Part shown: positions 29,680 to 43,063 of the stretch, one piece after another | How positions within the stretch are numbered: the stretch's first letter is position 1 | Layout: each line of letters begins with the position of its first letter | Origin: Guadua angustifolia | Taxonomy: Eukaryota; Streptophyta; Magnoliopsida; Poales; Poaceae | Direction of reading: 5' to 3' | Assembly (NCBI GenBank): GCA_036346375.1 | Contig: CM070512.1 | Span: 37,680,466-37,744,465 of the forward strand | Length of the DNA stretch: 64,000 nt | Made by a program: the position numbers and the translations under genes | The notes under the pieces: generated by a model | Seen by the model: only the letters and a program-made list of their open reading frames with translations | The model's database searches: none | Told to the model about the DNA's origin: nothing

Positions 29680-32194
29680 CACTACAGGAATCGCCACTAT
29701 TTTTGTCGGCCGAAAACCGACGAAAATAGAGGTAAAACCGACGAAAATAGCTATTTTCGTCGGTTTGCCGACGAAAATAGGCCGACGAAATTATGTTGAC
29801 GAAAATACTTGTATTTTTTAGCCGCCTGAGCGATCGCGAAAATAGTGGCGTCCTCGCTCTGGCTGGCTGGCGACTCTATTTTCATCGGCCTTGGCCGACG
29901 AAAATATCTGTGCCATGTCAGCAGCCAAGCCACGTCGCCGAATCTGTTTGCTGGTAATTTTTCTATTTTCATCGCCCGGTAAGCGAGCGAAAATAATATT
30001 TTAAATTTAAAAAAAATATGAAAATGCTATTTTCAATATTTTAAATTAAAAAAAAATATGAAAATTCTATTTTCGGTATTTTAAATTAAAAAAATATGAA
30101 AATCCTATTTTCCTCGGCCTAGGCCGACAAAAATAATATTTTAAATTTTTAAAAAAATATATAAATTTCTGAAAATTTACAGAAATTCACCACATGCATA
30201 TAATGCTACAGTTGCATATATAACTTCAATGTAACACAGGAAAAGAATTTACAGTTGCAACCGTTACAGCTTTGTAGTGACAGCACCAGAAGCTGGCAAT
30301 GTATGAAATACGGACCCCGAAGTGACCTCGCATTCAATAGTTTATTTGTGTGAACCAAAAGACCATTCCATTTCACTAGGCAAAGTCTTACTAGATTTTC
30401 TCTCAAACCAGTACATGTCTCAAAGCTTTTACAACAGAAAGAAAGTTTACAACATTAAACAATCATTTCGTTTATGTTATTTTCATTAATAGTTCAGGAA
30501 ATAACTTTTCATCGATGCATTATAAATTGAATTTCTAAGCTGTGCTTGGGCTAAAAAAACAGATTCTCGTCAAAGAAACCAAAAGAATACCATTCTTAAT
30601 GGACCCCGTTGGATTAGCTCCATGCATTAGTGATGGTTTTAAGTTCGAACTGGATATCCAATTTGAATTGATTGATTCCGCACGCATAGTACTGTGAATA
30701 CATTCACACCATGCAAGTGAGTCGTAATTCACTAGCATACTGTGGAAGCATGAAGCATAGTTGGGTATGAATCTCTGCTTTTGTTCCAAGCTTTTCATAT
30801 CTATGATGCTACTACAATAAGAGCGATAGGGCTCAAGATTTATCTGGCTCATATTATTTCAAGATAGATTCTACAGTGCCTAGTGTTCTCCAAACCCTGA
30901 AGCTATGAAATTTGAGAAACATCACAGTAAAAACTCAACTTTTTTTATTTATAAGTGGAAGTCCATATAAGTTGGAAAAAACAAAGCCCTGCCAAAGGCT
31001 CAAACGTATAATTTGCTTTAACTAACATAGATGGAAAAGCATATTTTAGTGAGAAACACACTGCAAAGGAAGGAAGCAAAAATACAAAAAAGAAAGAACT
31101 GACAAGCAGACAAATGCACCTAGCATACAAGCGATTTTATGAAGTACCTGATGAGGGTTGCGATCAATAATTGACTGCTCCTTGAACTTCAGCTTACACA
31201 TGAATATTCACGATTACCTTGAATGCGCATAGTACCATAGTGATCACAATACAGTTTGCCCAATATGAGATTGTAAATGGAAGTGGTCACTTGAGATAGC
31301 ATATTTCCAGTTAATTATTTCCACAGATTCGACCATTTCTTGCTAATTATGTAATAATACCTTGCTCCATTGGAAAACTTCACCATCATCAAACTCCAAT
31401 GTTAACGCGCCGACAGGATCAAGTTGAATGGAGCGACCCAAAACTTGCTCTTTAGGTTGCGCCGACAGGATGGTGACTGACCTGGCAAGAGGTATTGACG
31501 ATTTTTTATCAACCGAAATGCGAAGTTAAAAAGAATTAAACTTGCACAAAATTCGTAGTAGCCTTAAGTATTTTTTAGTCTATGCAAAATAGGCTATTTG
31601 ATGATCCAATAATTACAGAACAGCCAATCAGAAGTAATAAATAGATGGAGCACTGGAGCAGTATTCCAGTAAACTGCAAACATAAAGAAAAGGAATGTTG
31701 ACAGGAAGAAGAAATAAATGTATAAAGAGAGAAAAGGAGTGAGAAAGAGGTCAATGATGTGGATGTCAATATCCAACAGCCCGGTGGCAACTTTATACTA
31801 CATTAGTCCACCAAACTTTACACTGACAATATCCTGGACCGAGAATGAGCTACTTCCAAGAAAAGGTGACTCTTTCATATCCAATTGTAAGTGGTGATTA
31901 GGCATGTTGCCTCTATGAAGCAGCCAATCTCTAGTGAATCACACAGTCAAAACCAGAAAATGTGTAAAACAGTTAGGAAGGATAAATGAAAAAGGAACAA
32001 TTCTACATTTGCTTGTGTATATAACAGGAAGCCGATATATATTCCTCCTCCATTTTTGGTATCGTTCCAACCAACCACTGAGTCCTAAAATAAACAAAAA
32101 AAAAAAGAAAGAGAAATCAATGTCATAACAGAAAGAAAAATAAATTGGCCGAGGCGGTGACTGGATGGCCGCTTGCCTAATGCAACCTCACATT

Positions 32195-33330
32195 ATCTTT
32201 ATAGGAAGTTAGTGAAAGGCCTGTAGAGGGAGAATGATCATTTACCTGTACATTGTTGCAGAGCGCAGAATATAGATACCAATTACATTCTTCCTTTGTG
32301 CCCTGACCGAGCACAACCAGATAAAAAATTGCACAAACCAACACCTTCCAGCATGGTTCATGAAACATATTAATGAGGATAACAGACAAATTCTAAACCC
32401 TTGTCCTAAAAAATGGCAACACTATTAGGAATCGTAGAATTACTGCTACTATTGCACCATAATTGGCAGTAAGAGTTGCTACTATTGCAAATTTGCAACA
32501 TAATTGGTGGCTGCCTTGATGCGGTGCCCGACGTGCTGCTGAAGATGCATTGGTGTGCGCCGTGCCGAGGAGGCATGGTTGTATACCATTACTCTTCTCA
32601 AACACACAGGCAGCTTATCTTGATACTAATTTCAGTAGTAAAACTGCTCAGTGAAAAGAAACAAATTTAGTTGACAGTTGACATTTTGCTGCTATTGCAA
32701 ACCTGCTGGCAACAGGAAGAGGAAAAAATGGTAGGCAACATGCCAAACGTGGAAATCATATTAGTTCAAAAATGAAGGACGCAAATCGCGATACAATACG
32801 TGTGAAAGTACGACAAATTACTTTAGGCAGCACATTAAAATACATGTAAAAGGTTGTAGTTATACATGCAAAATCATGTTTTTTCACAGCTCATTGAGAC
32901 ATAACGAAGTGCATGCACTAGTGTTATCATCAATTATATTCTTTATCAAATATCTCTATGATTAATACTATGCAAGGGCATTTAGCATATGTATTTTGTT
33001 TAACAATCACTAATCCATACATGTACATAAATGAATAATGCTGGGAACCGGAAAATATACAATAGTGTACTGTAAATATCATCCCTCTAGTCCATAATGG
33101 TATCCCATCCCAATAACAACAGATCTTGCATTACCTTCACAGGAAGCTAGTGAAAGGACTGTAGAGGGAGAACGATCATTTACCTGTACACTGCTGCAGA
33201 GTGCAGAATATAGATACAATTACATTCTTCCTTTGTGCATTGATCGAGCACAATTATAGTCGCGAACAACCACATAAAAAATTGCACAAACTGACACACT
33301 CCAGTATGGTTCATCAAACACATTAATGAG
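32195..33330. repeat. about 190 bp direct repeats inside the CACTA element
   Basis: 32202-32390 and 33140-33325 share GTGAAAGG-CTGTAGAGGGAG, ATCATTTACCTGTACA, GCAGAATATAGATAC, AATTACATTCTTCCTTTGTG and AAAAAATTGCACAAAC in order, with scattered differences. The sequence between and around them is noncoding. Confidence 0.85.
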
Positions 33331-33569
33331 ATAAAAGAATAGGGCAATCAAGGAAAGCTGCTAGACTAAACAGCCATCCATGAGAATAACCAAAAAAAAC
33401 TCTATGACGAAGGAAAATCAAGGCAAAGCTGTCATTTCAAAGCATAATTATGAAAAGCAAAACGGCTTGCAATCAAGGCAAAATCCATGTCTACTTATAT
33501 TTACTGGTCCCTTGCAATGGATTCATTCTAGATGTAAGGCATCATAATACAAAATTTCAACTTCATGCT

Positions 33570-34050
33570 TTCTGCATGAGTAGGACCGTGGTGGATTCGG
33601 TCCTGCCGGCGAGATCCACGCACCGGATCGGCGAGGAGAAATCAACGGGAGCGGCGTAGTACCATCGAGAGGAGTGACAGCTGAGGGGTGGAGAGAGCCA
33701 TGACAGGAGAGTCACAAGGGGCAAACGCAGGAGGTGAGGAAATCGGACACGGTCACCAGAAAGTCGCCACCAACGTGCGCCCTCAGATTGGCCGTCGATG
33801 AAGCGAAAACCTCCCTACAAAGAACAAATCGGAGTCATTAGATTCGCCGGAGACAGTAGGGCAAAGCGGAGCGATGGATTCAAAGGGGATTAGGGCATCG
33901 AGAGGTTGGGAAGGGCGGCGGCCTGCCGGTGCGGTCTTGGTTCCGGCTGCACGAGGTGGGGGCGGAGTAGCGCCGTGCGGTGCAACACTACTACAATGGC
34001 GGCGGCGGGCGGGCGGCAGCGGCACTGCATGGCGTGGGGCTGGCATCGGC
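33570..34050 (-). other. GC-rich block near the CACTA end
   Basis: Minus-strand frame 34046-33783 is Pro/Ala-rich and ends in SNDSDLFFVGRFSLHRRPI. It has the look of a plant 5' exon, placed just inside the subterminal repeats. I recognise no domain. It may be the promoter-proximal exon of a deleted transposase or a captured gene. Confidence 0.35.
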
Positions 34051-34419
34051 GGCGGCGCGGCGTGGAGCGGAGAAGTATCGGTATTTTGATCGGTCGATTC
34101 CGTCGGCGTGGGCTTCTACAGTTGGGCGTTTTTGGTAGAACCCTAGGCCGGATATTTTCGTCGGTTCCAGCCGATGAAAATAGCTGCGTGGCATAATTTC
34201 ATCGGTCCGAACCGACGAAACTAACTCCAAAAATATTCGAATTACCCGGACGCGATGTGATTGTGTATTTTCGTCGGCCTTCTCAATTATACTGACGAAA
34301 ATAAAGTTAATTTCGTCGGTTCCTACTGATCGACGAAAATAATCTGTTATTTATGTCGGTCTATTTTTGGCCAACAAAAATATTTTGAGCCGACGAAAAT
34401 AGTGTCGATTCCTGTAGTG

Positions 34420-35045
34420 ATCATGTGTCCCATTAATGCTATAGTCGATGAGGTCAACGATACAATGCTTACCAAAGTACCTAGGGACACCAAAGAATAC
34501 CTAAGCTATGATAGAATTGGTAATGCAGAAGAGCAACATGTAGATACAGATCTTTTGTATCCACCAAAATTTCTTAATTCGATTATTATGAACAATTTCA
34601 GCCAACACAGGCTCCCTCTAAAAATAGGTACTCCAGTGGTTCTCCTTAGAAATATTAATCAAGCTCTTGGTCTATGCAATGGTACACCATTGCTGATATG
34701 TAGACTCGGTGATTGAATTTTGAGGGTAGAATCATGATGGGAACCCATGTTGGTGAAATGGTCTACATACCACATATTGTTCTTAACAGGACAAGCCTGA
34801 AATGGCCGTTTACTTTGCAACGACACCAGTTTCCAGTCAGACTTTGCTATGCAATGCCAATAAACAAATGTCAAGGACAAACGCTGGGTAAAGTGGGGAT
34901 CTATCTGAGGAATCATGTTTTTACACATGGACAATTCTATGTTGCTGTCTCCAAGGCTGCATCGAAAAAAGGATTAACAATACTGATAGAAAACGAAGAT
35001 GGCACAGCTAGCTGGCTCAACAACAAAGAACATAGTTTACAATGA
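34420..35045 (+). pseudogene. Helitron helicase, C-terminal part
   Basis: Continues the helicase: CPINAIVDEVNDTM, LNSIIMNNFSQHRLPLKIGT, PVVLLRNINQALGLCNGTPL, then after one frame change FPVRLCYAMPINKCQGQTLG (motif V/VI region), VAVSKAASKKGLTILIENED and a stop at 35043-35045. This is the normal C-terminus of plant Helitron helicases. Confidence 0.92.
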
Positions 35046-35232
35046 AATCCTTTCCCTGGTTTAAGCACTTCCGTTCTTCCTTACAATACTGTAACTTATC
35101 TACCTTGGTGCTAGATTTCCCTCACATCAATTCAACCTGTGACAATGGATAATATACCTATTTCAGTTTACACTTCTTCTTCTCATTTACATCCTATCGT
35201 TGGTTTTTCCTTACATAATTTCTTTTGCGATA
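35046..35232 (+). other. Helitron helicase 3' flank
   Basis: AT-rich sequence after the helicase stop; it looks like the 3' UTR and spacer towards the RPA gene. No feature is seen. Confidence 0.4.
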
Positions 35233-38200
35233 TGTGTGGGCCCCCGGAAATATGAATCGATCCTCACATGTGCGTTGGACTTAGAGGTGACACCCATACT
35301 CCATTTAAGTGTATGCTCACTGCCACCCAAAAGTCCCGTGCACGGAGTATTGACTAAATGGTCCTCACTCAGACAAATATGAGCCACATAGTCGCACCGT
35401 ACACACTTACGCGTCCATGGAGTTTCGATTCCATTCCGAACAACCATATCGGGATTGAGACCAACTCATCCACACATAGCATTCGCCATCCGTCTCAGGA
35501 CCTTGGTATCGCCCGCACTCTCCAAGGGGAGCATGAGCAATAGCCAAAGAACGACGGTCGCACGAGTGTATGCATTGATGGTTAATGACAATTCCAGGTA
35601 CCCGGATATGTGTCTAGTGCTAGTTCCCAAGATCAACGCCTAGCACCCACATATCCCGCATTCGAGATGTATCGCAACACATACACATGAATCTAAGCAG
35701 TTGGATTAGCATAAACATAAACTACAACTATTACAACTACTTACTATTACAAGTAGTGGCTGATCGGCCAAATATCACAAGTCCAAAAGTAGAGTGCAGC
35801 GGAAATAACATATATAACAATAGTAGGACAGCAGTATGCCCATCCATAAACCCATAGGCAACCGACTTGGAGAAGCCCAAGTTCATCCGTCAACATGATC
35901 GTCGCACCCCGGAACAAAGTAGGAGTCGTCGGGGCACTCTTCCGTACCTTCGTCTATATTGTTTAGAATTAAGCAACCGTGAGTACACGTATGTACTCGC
36001 AAGACTTTAGTGTATGGAAATACAGTAAATGCAGGGCTATAACAAGGAATTAAGCTTCTACGCTAGTCTCATTTCAGCATAAGGCAGATTTTGTTTGCAT
36101 GCAAAAGATTCATAAAACGGTAACGAATTTGTAAAGAGCATTTGATAAGAAGCTATATAACAGTAAGTAGAATTCATATACAACAATTCACAGCCCTCCT
36201 TGGCTGCAAATGACAAGTAAAAACAGCCACCATTGGCTTCCCAATTTACCAACTCAATCCAACACCATCTTCCAAAAGTTTTAGCAAAAACAAAAACTAT
36301 TACTTGACATTATTTTCCCAAGTTGCTCATGACTGTGAGCATGGCTAATTAATTAGATTTTAATCTCTGCAGAGAGTGTACACTTTACCCACATGACGCA
36401 TTCTAGCAATCATGTCAACCATGCCTCGCGATACTCACCGTACCCGATTTGCTAGATTGTGACGAAACCGTTCAACTAGTTAAAGCTTAGCCTTGCACCA
36501 GCGATAGAGATGTTAAACCCTTGCCACAGTTCAGGAGATCCTGAACCGATGGTGCCCCATCGTGAACTCTCCCCATGACAAGGCATGCACCGTTGTATTG
36601 GAATGCTTAGGCCCCAACACCTCGGTGAAGGGAGCACCTAGAACGACTCCAGTACGTCGGATCGTCCATACTACTCCGGCCTACCAATGTGCAAGGCTAA
36701 ACTCTAACCAATCTATAGTGAGTTTAGGCTATCTTATACTAGCACATGTGGTTGCACCAAAACACTTAGGTGATAGCATCAAGTTCGGTCCTTAATTGAC
36801 CCGGGCGAGGATCTCCCCCTAACTACGCGTGAGGTCCTTTTCACGCCTCAAGTTAAGTAATAACTTGCCCGCATCTAAATCATAAGTTTGAGTTGGATTT
36901 TTCATCAAATTAAGTGGAAGTCGTACCGTGGTTCCATCCATTTAAACAAAGTTTGCTCAATGTAGTTGAAACATCTCCCATCATTTTAAAACCAATCTAG
37001 AGAACAAGTCTAAGCATGAGCATAAGATAATTCGCGAGTATTACCCAAGTGACATCAAGTATTGTCTACACCATAACTAGGTTACAATGGCAGTAATTCA
37101 AATGTCAAGGTAATGGAAATGCATACAATTGGATTTAGCTACCATCACCCACAATTTAGCAAGTTTGAAACATACACGCATGCATATAGTTTGATAAAAC
37201 AAAATAGCATTGCAAATATGGGATCAAAATGGTCAAAGGAGGTGCTTGCCTGGTTGCTCTTTGTCGGGAATATAATCCGGATCAAAGTCGATGTCGTTAA
37301 TAACCGAATGCGAATTATCGTTGTCTATGCATCGAATAATAATAACCGAGACAAAAGCAAATAACATCGAATCAAAATGGGACAAAAAGAAATCAGATAA
37401 AAATTACCAAATTAAATCTTACCAAGAAGGTCATGGTGGATTTTGGTATTTTCAATTTCGAATTCAAGATGCAAAAATAGTTTGGATTGATAAAAGTAAA
37501 ACATTCACTAAAGGTTTGCTTGAATAGTGCTTAACTTTAAGTGTTTATATAGTCATAGAATGATTTCTTGCATTGCGGCAACATCGGACGAAGACTTCTA
37601 CTCTTACTGTTCATGTAATACGGTTCCGACGATATTATCATTTAGGTTTTTTGCATTAACGTATTTTATTTGACAAGTAAGTCGTAATTAAGATATTTTT
37701 ACATAATTTGGTTGTCCATACATTGAAGTAAGTTTCTGGACCAATTCCCCTAAAGTTTGTGTTTAGACGAGCTATTTTATAAGCCGCCGAAGAGGCTTAA
37801 GTGATAACGATTCTGTGCAGTTGTGATCATTTAGGGTCTTTCTTGTCATTGGTTTAATATGCAAATGAAGTCATCATTAATATATTTTTCCAGATTATGG
37901 TAGAATAGGTATCAAACACTGATCCTAGGCTATTTTCTCATAACTTTATGTTTATATGTGATATTTTACGGACTGCCGAAAGGCTTAAGTGACCACACTT
38001 TTAGCGTTTTTGCGGTTCAGTATTCTTTCTTCAATTGCGACTACACCGAATGGGATAATCTAACCATTTTTCAGGGGTTAGTAGGGAATATCCCTAAGAG
38101 TATTTTAAAGTTGATTCCGTGATATTTCTTATTTGTTCAAGGTGTTTTCCTATGAATAGTGATTTAGGCTTTGTGAGCTTAACTCGAAGTTGATCAAACT

Positions 38201-39390
38201 GATGTTACTTTTGTATGGCAAGCTAAGGTATATCATTTCAAGGTTATAGGAGTCAGTTTTGTCGAGTTTGAGGCTCGTTTGCTATAGTTACGACCAAATG
38301 AACGTTTTGCGTATCGAATATTCGACTATCAAGTAACTAATGCAAACAAAGGTAGAATCTAAATATTTTTATATACTTTTGATCTTTGCAATCCCAGAAG
38401 TGCAACTAAATTAGTTTCACTAAATTTTGAGCTCGTTTAATTCATATTTTAACCCTTTGATTCTTGCATAAAAGAAAGGCTTTCTACACTTGACTAACTC
38501 AAATTTAGGAACTGAGTTTGCATTAATCGGAGATTCACAGCAAAAGATATAAAGGTTTCATTGCATGGGACAAAAATAAGGAAAATAAAAAAAAGAAGTG
38601 CAGATGTCCAAACACTGGTGCTCTACCACTACACCATGCATTCACTTGTGACAAGGTCCATGCTTAATTACTTTAGCTCACCTCTACAAACCCTAGAGCT
38701 CCACGAGACCAACAATGGCGATGGCTGGAGTTTGGAGCAGAACTAGAGAGGGGGCAGAGTGCTACGCCTGAGGGGCTGGCTCGCCGGCACCAAGGAGGAA
38801 GAGCTCACGGTTGCTTTGGCTTGGCTGCGAGCAAGGAGAAGAAGCAAGGTCAGGGATGGAGTGGCGGTGTGCAAGGGGCGAGACAGCAGACTCACCGGTG
38901 GTGCTCGATCTGTCTTGGCAGCTCGGTCTTTGCTTGGCTTGGCGAGTTCTCGGCGAGAAACAAGCAGCAGCGAGCAAAGGGGGTGAGAGAGAGCTTTAGG
39001 CGTCTTTATGGCGGCCTTGAGGCGGAGCGTTCAGCCTGACTTGGAGGCGGCAGACGCAGGCGACGCTGGTGAGGCTCAGATTGCTGCAGCCGCGTGGCGC
39101 AAGGGATCAGGCGGGGCAGCAAGCAGCGACGGAACTTGTGCCGAGGCAGCGTCTGGGCAAGGAGCTGGAGAGGGAGAAGGGAAGGAGAGAAGGAAGGAGG
39201 GGCTGGCCAGTGGGCCCAGGCGCGTGTGGGACCACCCTACCAGAGGCATAGCTACAAGTCTCCTCGGCTGCAACGGTGGCTTTTGGCCAGTTGAATCAAT
39301 TTAAGTAAGGAATGGACATGTCAGTTGGGCAGGCTTGGCAAGGGGGTGAATCTTGGTTGAAAAATTCTGCAGATTTTTGAGCAGGCAGAT
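35233..39390 (-). mobile_element. minus-strand LTR relic of the 43303-48939 family
   Basis: The reverse complement matches the LTR-like unit at 43303-48939 in several places: CTCTGCAGAG then TCTAAT-GATTAGCC and GCAGTCATG (36300-36380 against 48290-48340), AGTCTTGCGAGTAC/GTACTCACGGTTGCTTAA (35970-36010 against 48640-48680), and GGATGGGCATACT (35835 against 48800). The left edge TGTGGGCCCCCGG is a plausible LTR 3' end; the other LTR end (TGTAACATCCC) is not present, so the copy is truncated near 39390. A GC-rich block at 38700-39290 corresponds to the promoter/leader part. No gag-pol is present. Open frames in it are not genes. Confidence 0.65.
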
Positions 39391-39394
39391 TTCT

Positions 39395-41190
39395 GAGCAT
39401 GTCAATAACTTTTTAATCTTCAATTCCTACATCTAACATAAGAGCACCCTGTAGTATTTGGAAAGGAAACTGTAACTGTAGGATTCACTTTCAGATAAAT
39501 GTGAAACTATGTTATTCGAATACACGAATCCAGTTATGCAACACTCTTGCTCCTGAACTCCGAAGTGCATCCAAAGAATACTATTGGTTCTCTTCTATTT
39601 ATGTTTGCATTTTATCTGTTATGCACATGTTGATGCTTTCTGATTCCAAAAAAAGAATACAATCAGTTAACCAGGCTATGCTTTTTCTTTCAAATGCATT
39701 TAAGTTATCTGATGTGTTATTCGTGCCGAATTCACTTTGTAGCTACCATAGGTATGGTATCTCAGACTTATATACATACTTTCTTCCATTTGCCTGCGAT
39801 CACTGTTTAACGTTTGCTTAATCATAAGAGTTTATTGCCTTTGTAGCGTATGTACAAGATTACAAGCTGTTTTCTACATATGAAATGATGTTAGACCTTT
39901 ATCTCATTACGAGCTTCAATAGCTTTTAATTTTCGGTTCCTACATCTGACGTAAAAGCACCGTACAATATTTGGAAAAAGAACTGTAACTGTATAATCCA
40001 TCTTCAAGTAAATAGCAAACTATACTATCCGAATACACAAGGACAATTATGCAAAACTGCAAAACTACTGTTCTTCAGCTCCAGAGTGCATCCAAAGAAT
40101 ACTACTGGTTCTTTCTCTTTCTATTTTTGTTTGCATCTTATAAACAGCACCCATGCTGGTGCCTTCTAATCCCCAAAAAAACAATCTATTAACCTGGTTA
40201 TCCTTTCCTTCCAATTGCATTTAGGTGACCTGCTGTTTTATTATTATCCGTGTCCACTTTGCTCTCTAGCTACCATAGGTATAACTAGGTGGGAAAGCGC
40301 TTCTGTTCTGCGCCGGTTGAATTCGATAGCATCTTGGTTATGACCGTTGGCAAATCCATAAGTTGATATAAACCTTCGATGAATCCGTGTTTTTGGTGGC
40401 GAAAACATTGTTTTCGTTTTTTGGTGTCTTGAAAACATTTTTTTGGGTTTTTTGTTGCGTTTGTTAAAAAAGCGGTCGTTAGGACCCACCCGCGAATCCA
40501 TGGACGAAAACATTGTTTCCGTTTTTGGAGTGTCGAAAATATTTTTTCGGTTTTTTGGTTGCGTTCGTTAAAAAAAATGGGTCGTTAGGACCCACTGGCG
40601 AATCCACGGTCGCTATAAATCTGTGAGACGAATCTACATTTTTAAAAACCCATGATTACGATCCGTTGGCAAATACATAAGTTGCTATAAAGTTCGATGA
40701 ATCTGCGTTTTTTGGTGACGAACACATTTTTTCCGGGTTTTTGGGTGGCGAAAAAAATTTTCCGGGTTTTTCGGTGGCGAAAACTTTTTTCGGAAAAAGC
40801 GGAGAAAGGACCCGAACGTAAGCGAGGACGGATGTTATTTTTTGGACTGTTAGCTATCTGAAAAATTAGAAAAGGGCTTGTTCATGATTTGAAACTAACG
40901 GGAGACTTTTCCGTAAAAATACCGGGCCAGGGACCTAAACGCGAAGAAAAAAAATATTCTTGTCTCACAAAAAATCGCATAGGGACCTATTCGTAATTTC
41001 GGAGAAATGGAAGGGCTTTTTTGCAAAATCGCAAGGTGACAGGTGGCTTCCCGGTTGCTCTCCAATTCTTGCGGGTATAGGTTATGTAATGATACATCAC
41101 ACTTAGTATATATACACTCTTCCATGTGGTTCAATCACTGTTACAGGATTGCTTAGTCATAAAAATTTGTTGCCTGTTTTCTACACATAA
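39395..41190. repeat. about 0.5 kb tandem duplication (second copy interrupted)
   Basis: Copy 1 (about 39395-39905) and copy 2 (about 39905-41190, including an 808 bp insertion) share TTCCTACATCTRACRTAA, AGCACC, TATTTGGAAA, GAACTGTAACTGTA, TGCATCCAAAGAATACTA and TAGCTACCATAGGTAT. The copies have diverged noticeably, so the duplication is old. Confidence 0.88.
40285..41092 (-). mobile_element. 808 bp non-autonomous Helitron in the second duplicate
   Basis: On the minus strand it starts TCATTACATAACCTATACCC (after A) and ends CGCAGAACAGAAGCG then CTTTCCCACCTAG (before T). Compared with the empty duplicate near 39750, the element interrupts ...CCATAGGTAT and ...TATATACA with no target duplication. 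The interior has about 120 bp repeats (GGTGGCGAAAACATTGTTTT, GGTCGTTAGGACCCAC). It resembles the 25296-25992 element in structure but has different ends. Confidence 0.75.
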
Positions 41191-41783
41191 AACGCCCAAT
41201 GAATAACGCCACCTCTCCCACTCTAAATCATGACATTCATAACGATTTTCCGTACTTGACAGATTACTTCTTAAGTTGCCAGAAGACAAAACAAGTTTTT
41301 TTCCACGGAATATTTTCCTCTGTCTTTTACTTTACAAATCTAGACAAGATGTACACACTGGTTCAGGTAGATTATTACCACATACACCATGAATGCTACA
41401 TAAAGAATTCTGAAAACCTGAACAATAACGTAAATCGAAAGTTGTATTAATCAAACAACCTTACCCTCTGTAATAACTAAACATATGTTATGCCTTAAAG
41501 CATCCTACGTTTTTTTAATGTCATGTTAGACGCCTCAGGGCAAGTCCTTTATTTCATCGTACATAGAACTTATTAGAGTGTTCCACTATTGTGACACACA
41601 AGCTTATCGAGTCCAGTTTTTCCAATCGTATTTATTCCACCTTAGCCTTTCCTATTTTCATTTTAGTACAATTTTTTATTTTTGTCCTGTTGGATACCTA
41701 TGATGTGTAATTGCAAGTAAAGGAACATAAACAACTATTACTGGTTTTTCCCCCTTTTTTATTTCTCTTTTTCTATAATACAG

Positions 41784-43063
41784 ATGGAATACGTATTGCT
41801 GAAGGATGTCACAAGAATCACATCGATGGCGCGTATGTGTGAAGAGTGACACGATTCTCTGAATATATAAATGCAGATCGCCCTGACAACATCTTACGGC
41901 TTGATCTTGTGTTACTTGATGAACAGGTACAAGAACCTAGAGTATTTCCTTTATTCTTTCATATGTCATCTTGCTGCGGTAGAAACTAATATAAGCTACT
42001 TTACAACAATAGGGTACTATGATAGAAGCACAGATTCCAGAACGGCATATATATCAACGCTTCGTCCAGAACTTAAGGAAGATTCCGTATACTACATACA
42101 GTACTTCGAAGTTGCTAACGCTCGATAGAGCTACCGCCCTGTCATGGTTAATTCACTGCATATACCGAGATCAAAGAGGTAGTTCTTGTCCCAGACACAT
42201 TTCCCATGTATGCATGCAACATTGTTTCTTTTCAGGTCTTGAGAGAGAGAATGTGAGAAGAAAAACGTTGCTATCTCGTATTTTTTTTCAGTATACGTGT
42301 TTTCCTTTAATCCATACGATTGTCTGTACAACAATGAAATATATCGTATCTATATATGTTCTAACATTCCAAAATATCCTTACGCAGATACCATCGGCCT
42401 TGCTACCAACTGTATCGCATCTAAAAACGGTACGTCAAAGTTAAAGGCACTCCAAAACCAATCAGGAACACACAAATAACAGATGGAAGGTATCTATCAT
42501 CTACTCCCTCTACTCCCCGTACGTAACTATAGATATCTATAAATTCAACATTGCTTCTACGTCCTATGTTCAGTTCTATTTCGAATCTCCTACTAAATAG
42601 TCTTTTATCCTGCTGTCCTACGTTTACCTTCTTTGTATTTTTCTTGCTATGCAGAGAGAATGCTGAAGTTACGTTATGGGGACCACATGCCACATCCGAT
42701 TTGATGCTGAAGCTATCCAACTTGAATCACGTCGCAGTCCAATGGTTATACTATTTGTTGGCCTCACAGTTAGCCTTCGTGACGGTATGTACTGGCCCTC
42801 TGTTACCTTTTTCCTCTCGCTACGTGCTCTACCACCGTATTCTATCACCATATACACTGATTTCCATGAGCGTTGATCCTCCAAATAAGCGTCTCATTTC
42901 GCATCTTCAGGCCGCCTATCTCTTCAAGGGAGTACTATTTGCCGATGGTACATCAACGCTAGCTGAGTTATCAGCAGTCACTGCTCTCCAAGACAGGTTA
43001 TACAATGCTTCTGTTAGATCCCATGATGTTATTGTAGTTATACACCTTCGTTTTCTCACATAA
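41784..43063 (+). pseudogene. RPA70-like single-strand DNA-binding protein of the Helitron, 5' part
   Basis: Plant Helitrons carry RPA genes presumed to protect single-stranded intermediates. The start MEYVLLKDVTRI is at 41784; RVTRFSEYINADRPDNILRL and DLVLLDEQ run to a donor at 41927. Exon 2 from 42013 reads IEAQIPERHIYQRFVQNL, then DSVYYIQYFEVANAR, FTAYTEIKEVVLVPDTFPMY and ACNIVSFQVLRERM. Then DTIGLATNCIASK and PIRNTQITDGR near 42380-42490, and VTLWGPHAT... SPMVILFVGLTVSLRDG at 42655-42784 (OB-fold DNA-binding domain B). Frameshifts occur near 41850, 42075 and 42150 and a stop near 42126. The gene continues at 60107 beyond two large insertions. Identity is firm from the block order. Confidence 0.85.

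Larger units (their letters stand above)
29680..34419. mobile_element. 4740 bp non-autonomous CACTA element in the helicase
   Basis: Ends CACTACAGGAATCGCCACTA (left) and, reverse complemented, CACTACAGGAATCGACACTA (right), flanked by ATC at 29677-29679 and 34420-34422. Subterminal motifs CCGACGAAAATA occur many times in both orientations within about 450 bases of each end, as expected for TnpA-type binding sites. No transposase gene is visible. A GC-rich block (33570-34050) near the right end looks like a captured or element-own first exon on the minus strand. Excision in thought restores the helicase frame (RAI to MCPINAIVDE). Confidence 0.95.

Noticed and set aside
30535..30852. 105-codon minus-strand ORF in the non-autonomous CACTA
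   Set aside because: No conserved motif; no supporting splice structure; kept only as part of the noncoding interior.
38590..38660. tRNA-like stretch on the minus strand (TGGTGTAGTGGTAGAGCACC)
   Set aside because: It resembles a tRNA D-arm/A box, but no anticodon arm, T arm or acceptor stem could be paired; it is a motif inside the LTR relic.
38759..39304. Overlapping GC-rich ORFs of 60-98 codons
   Set aside because: Several frames are open at once on both strands, low complexity, and the position matches the LTR leader of the 43303-48939 family.
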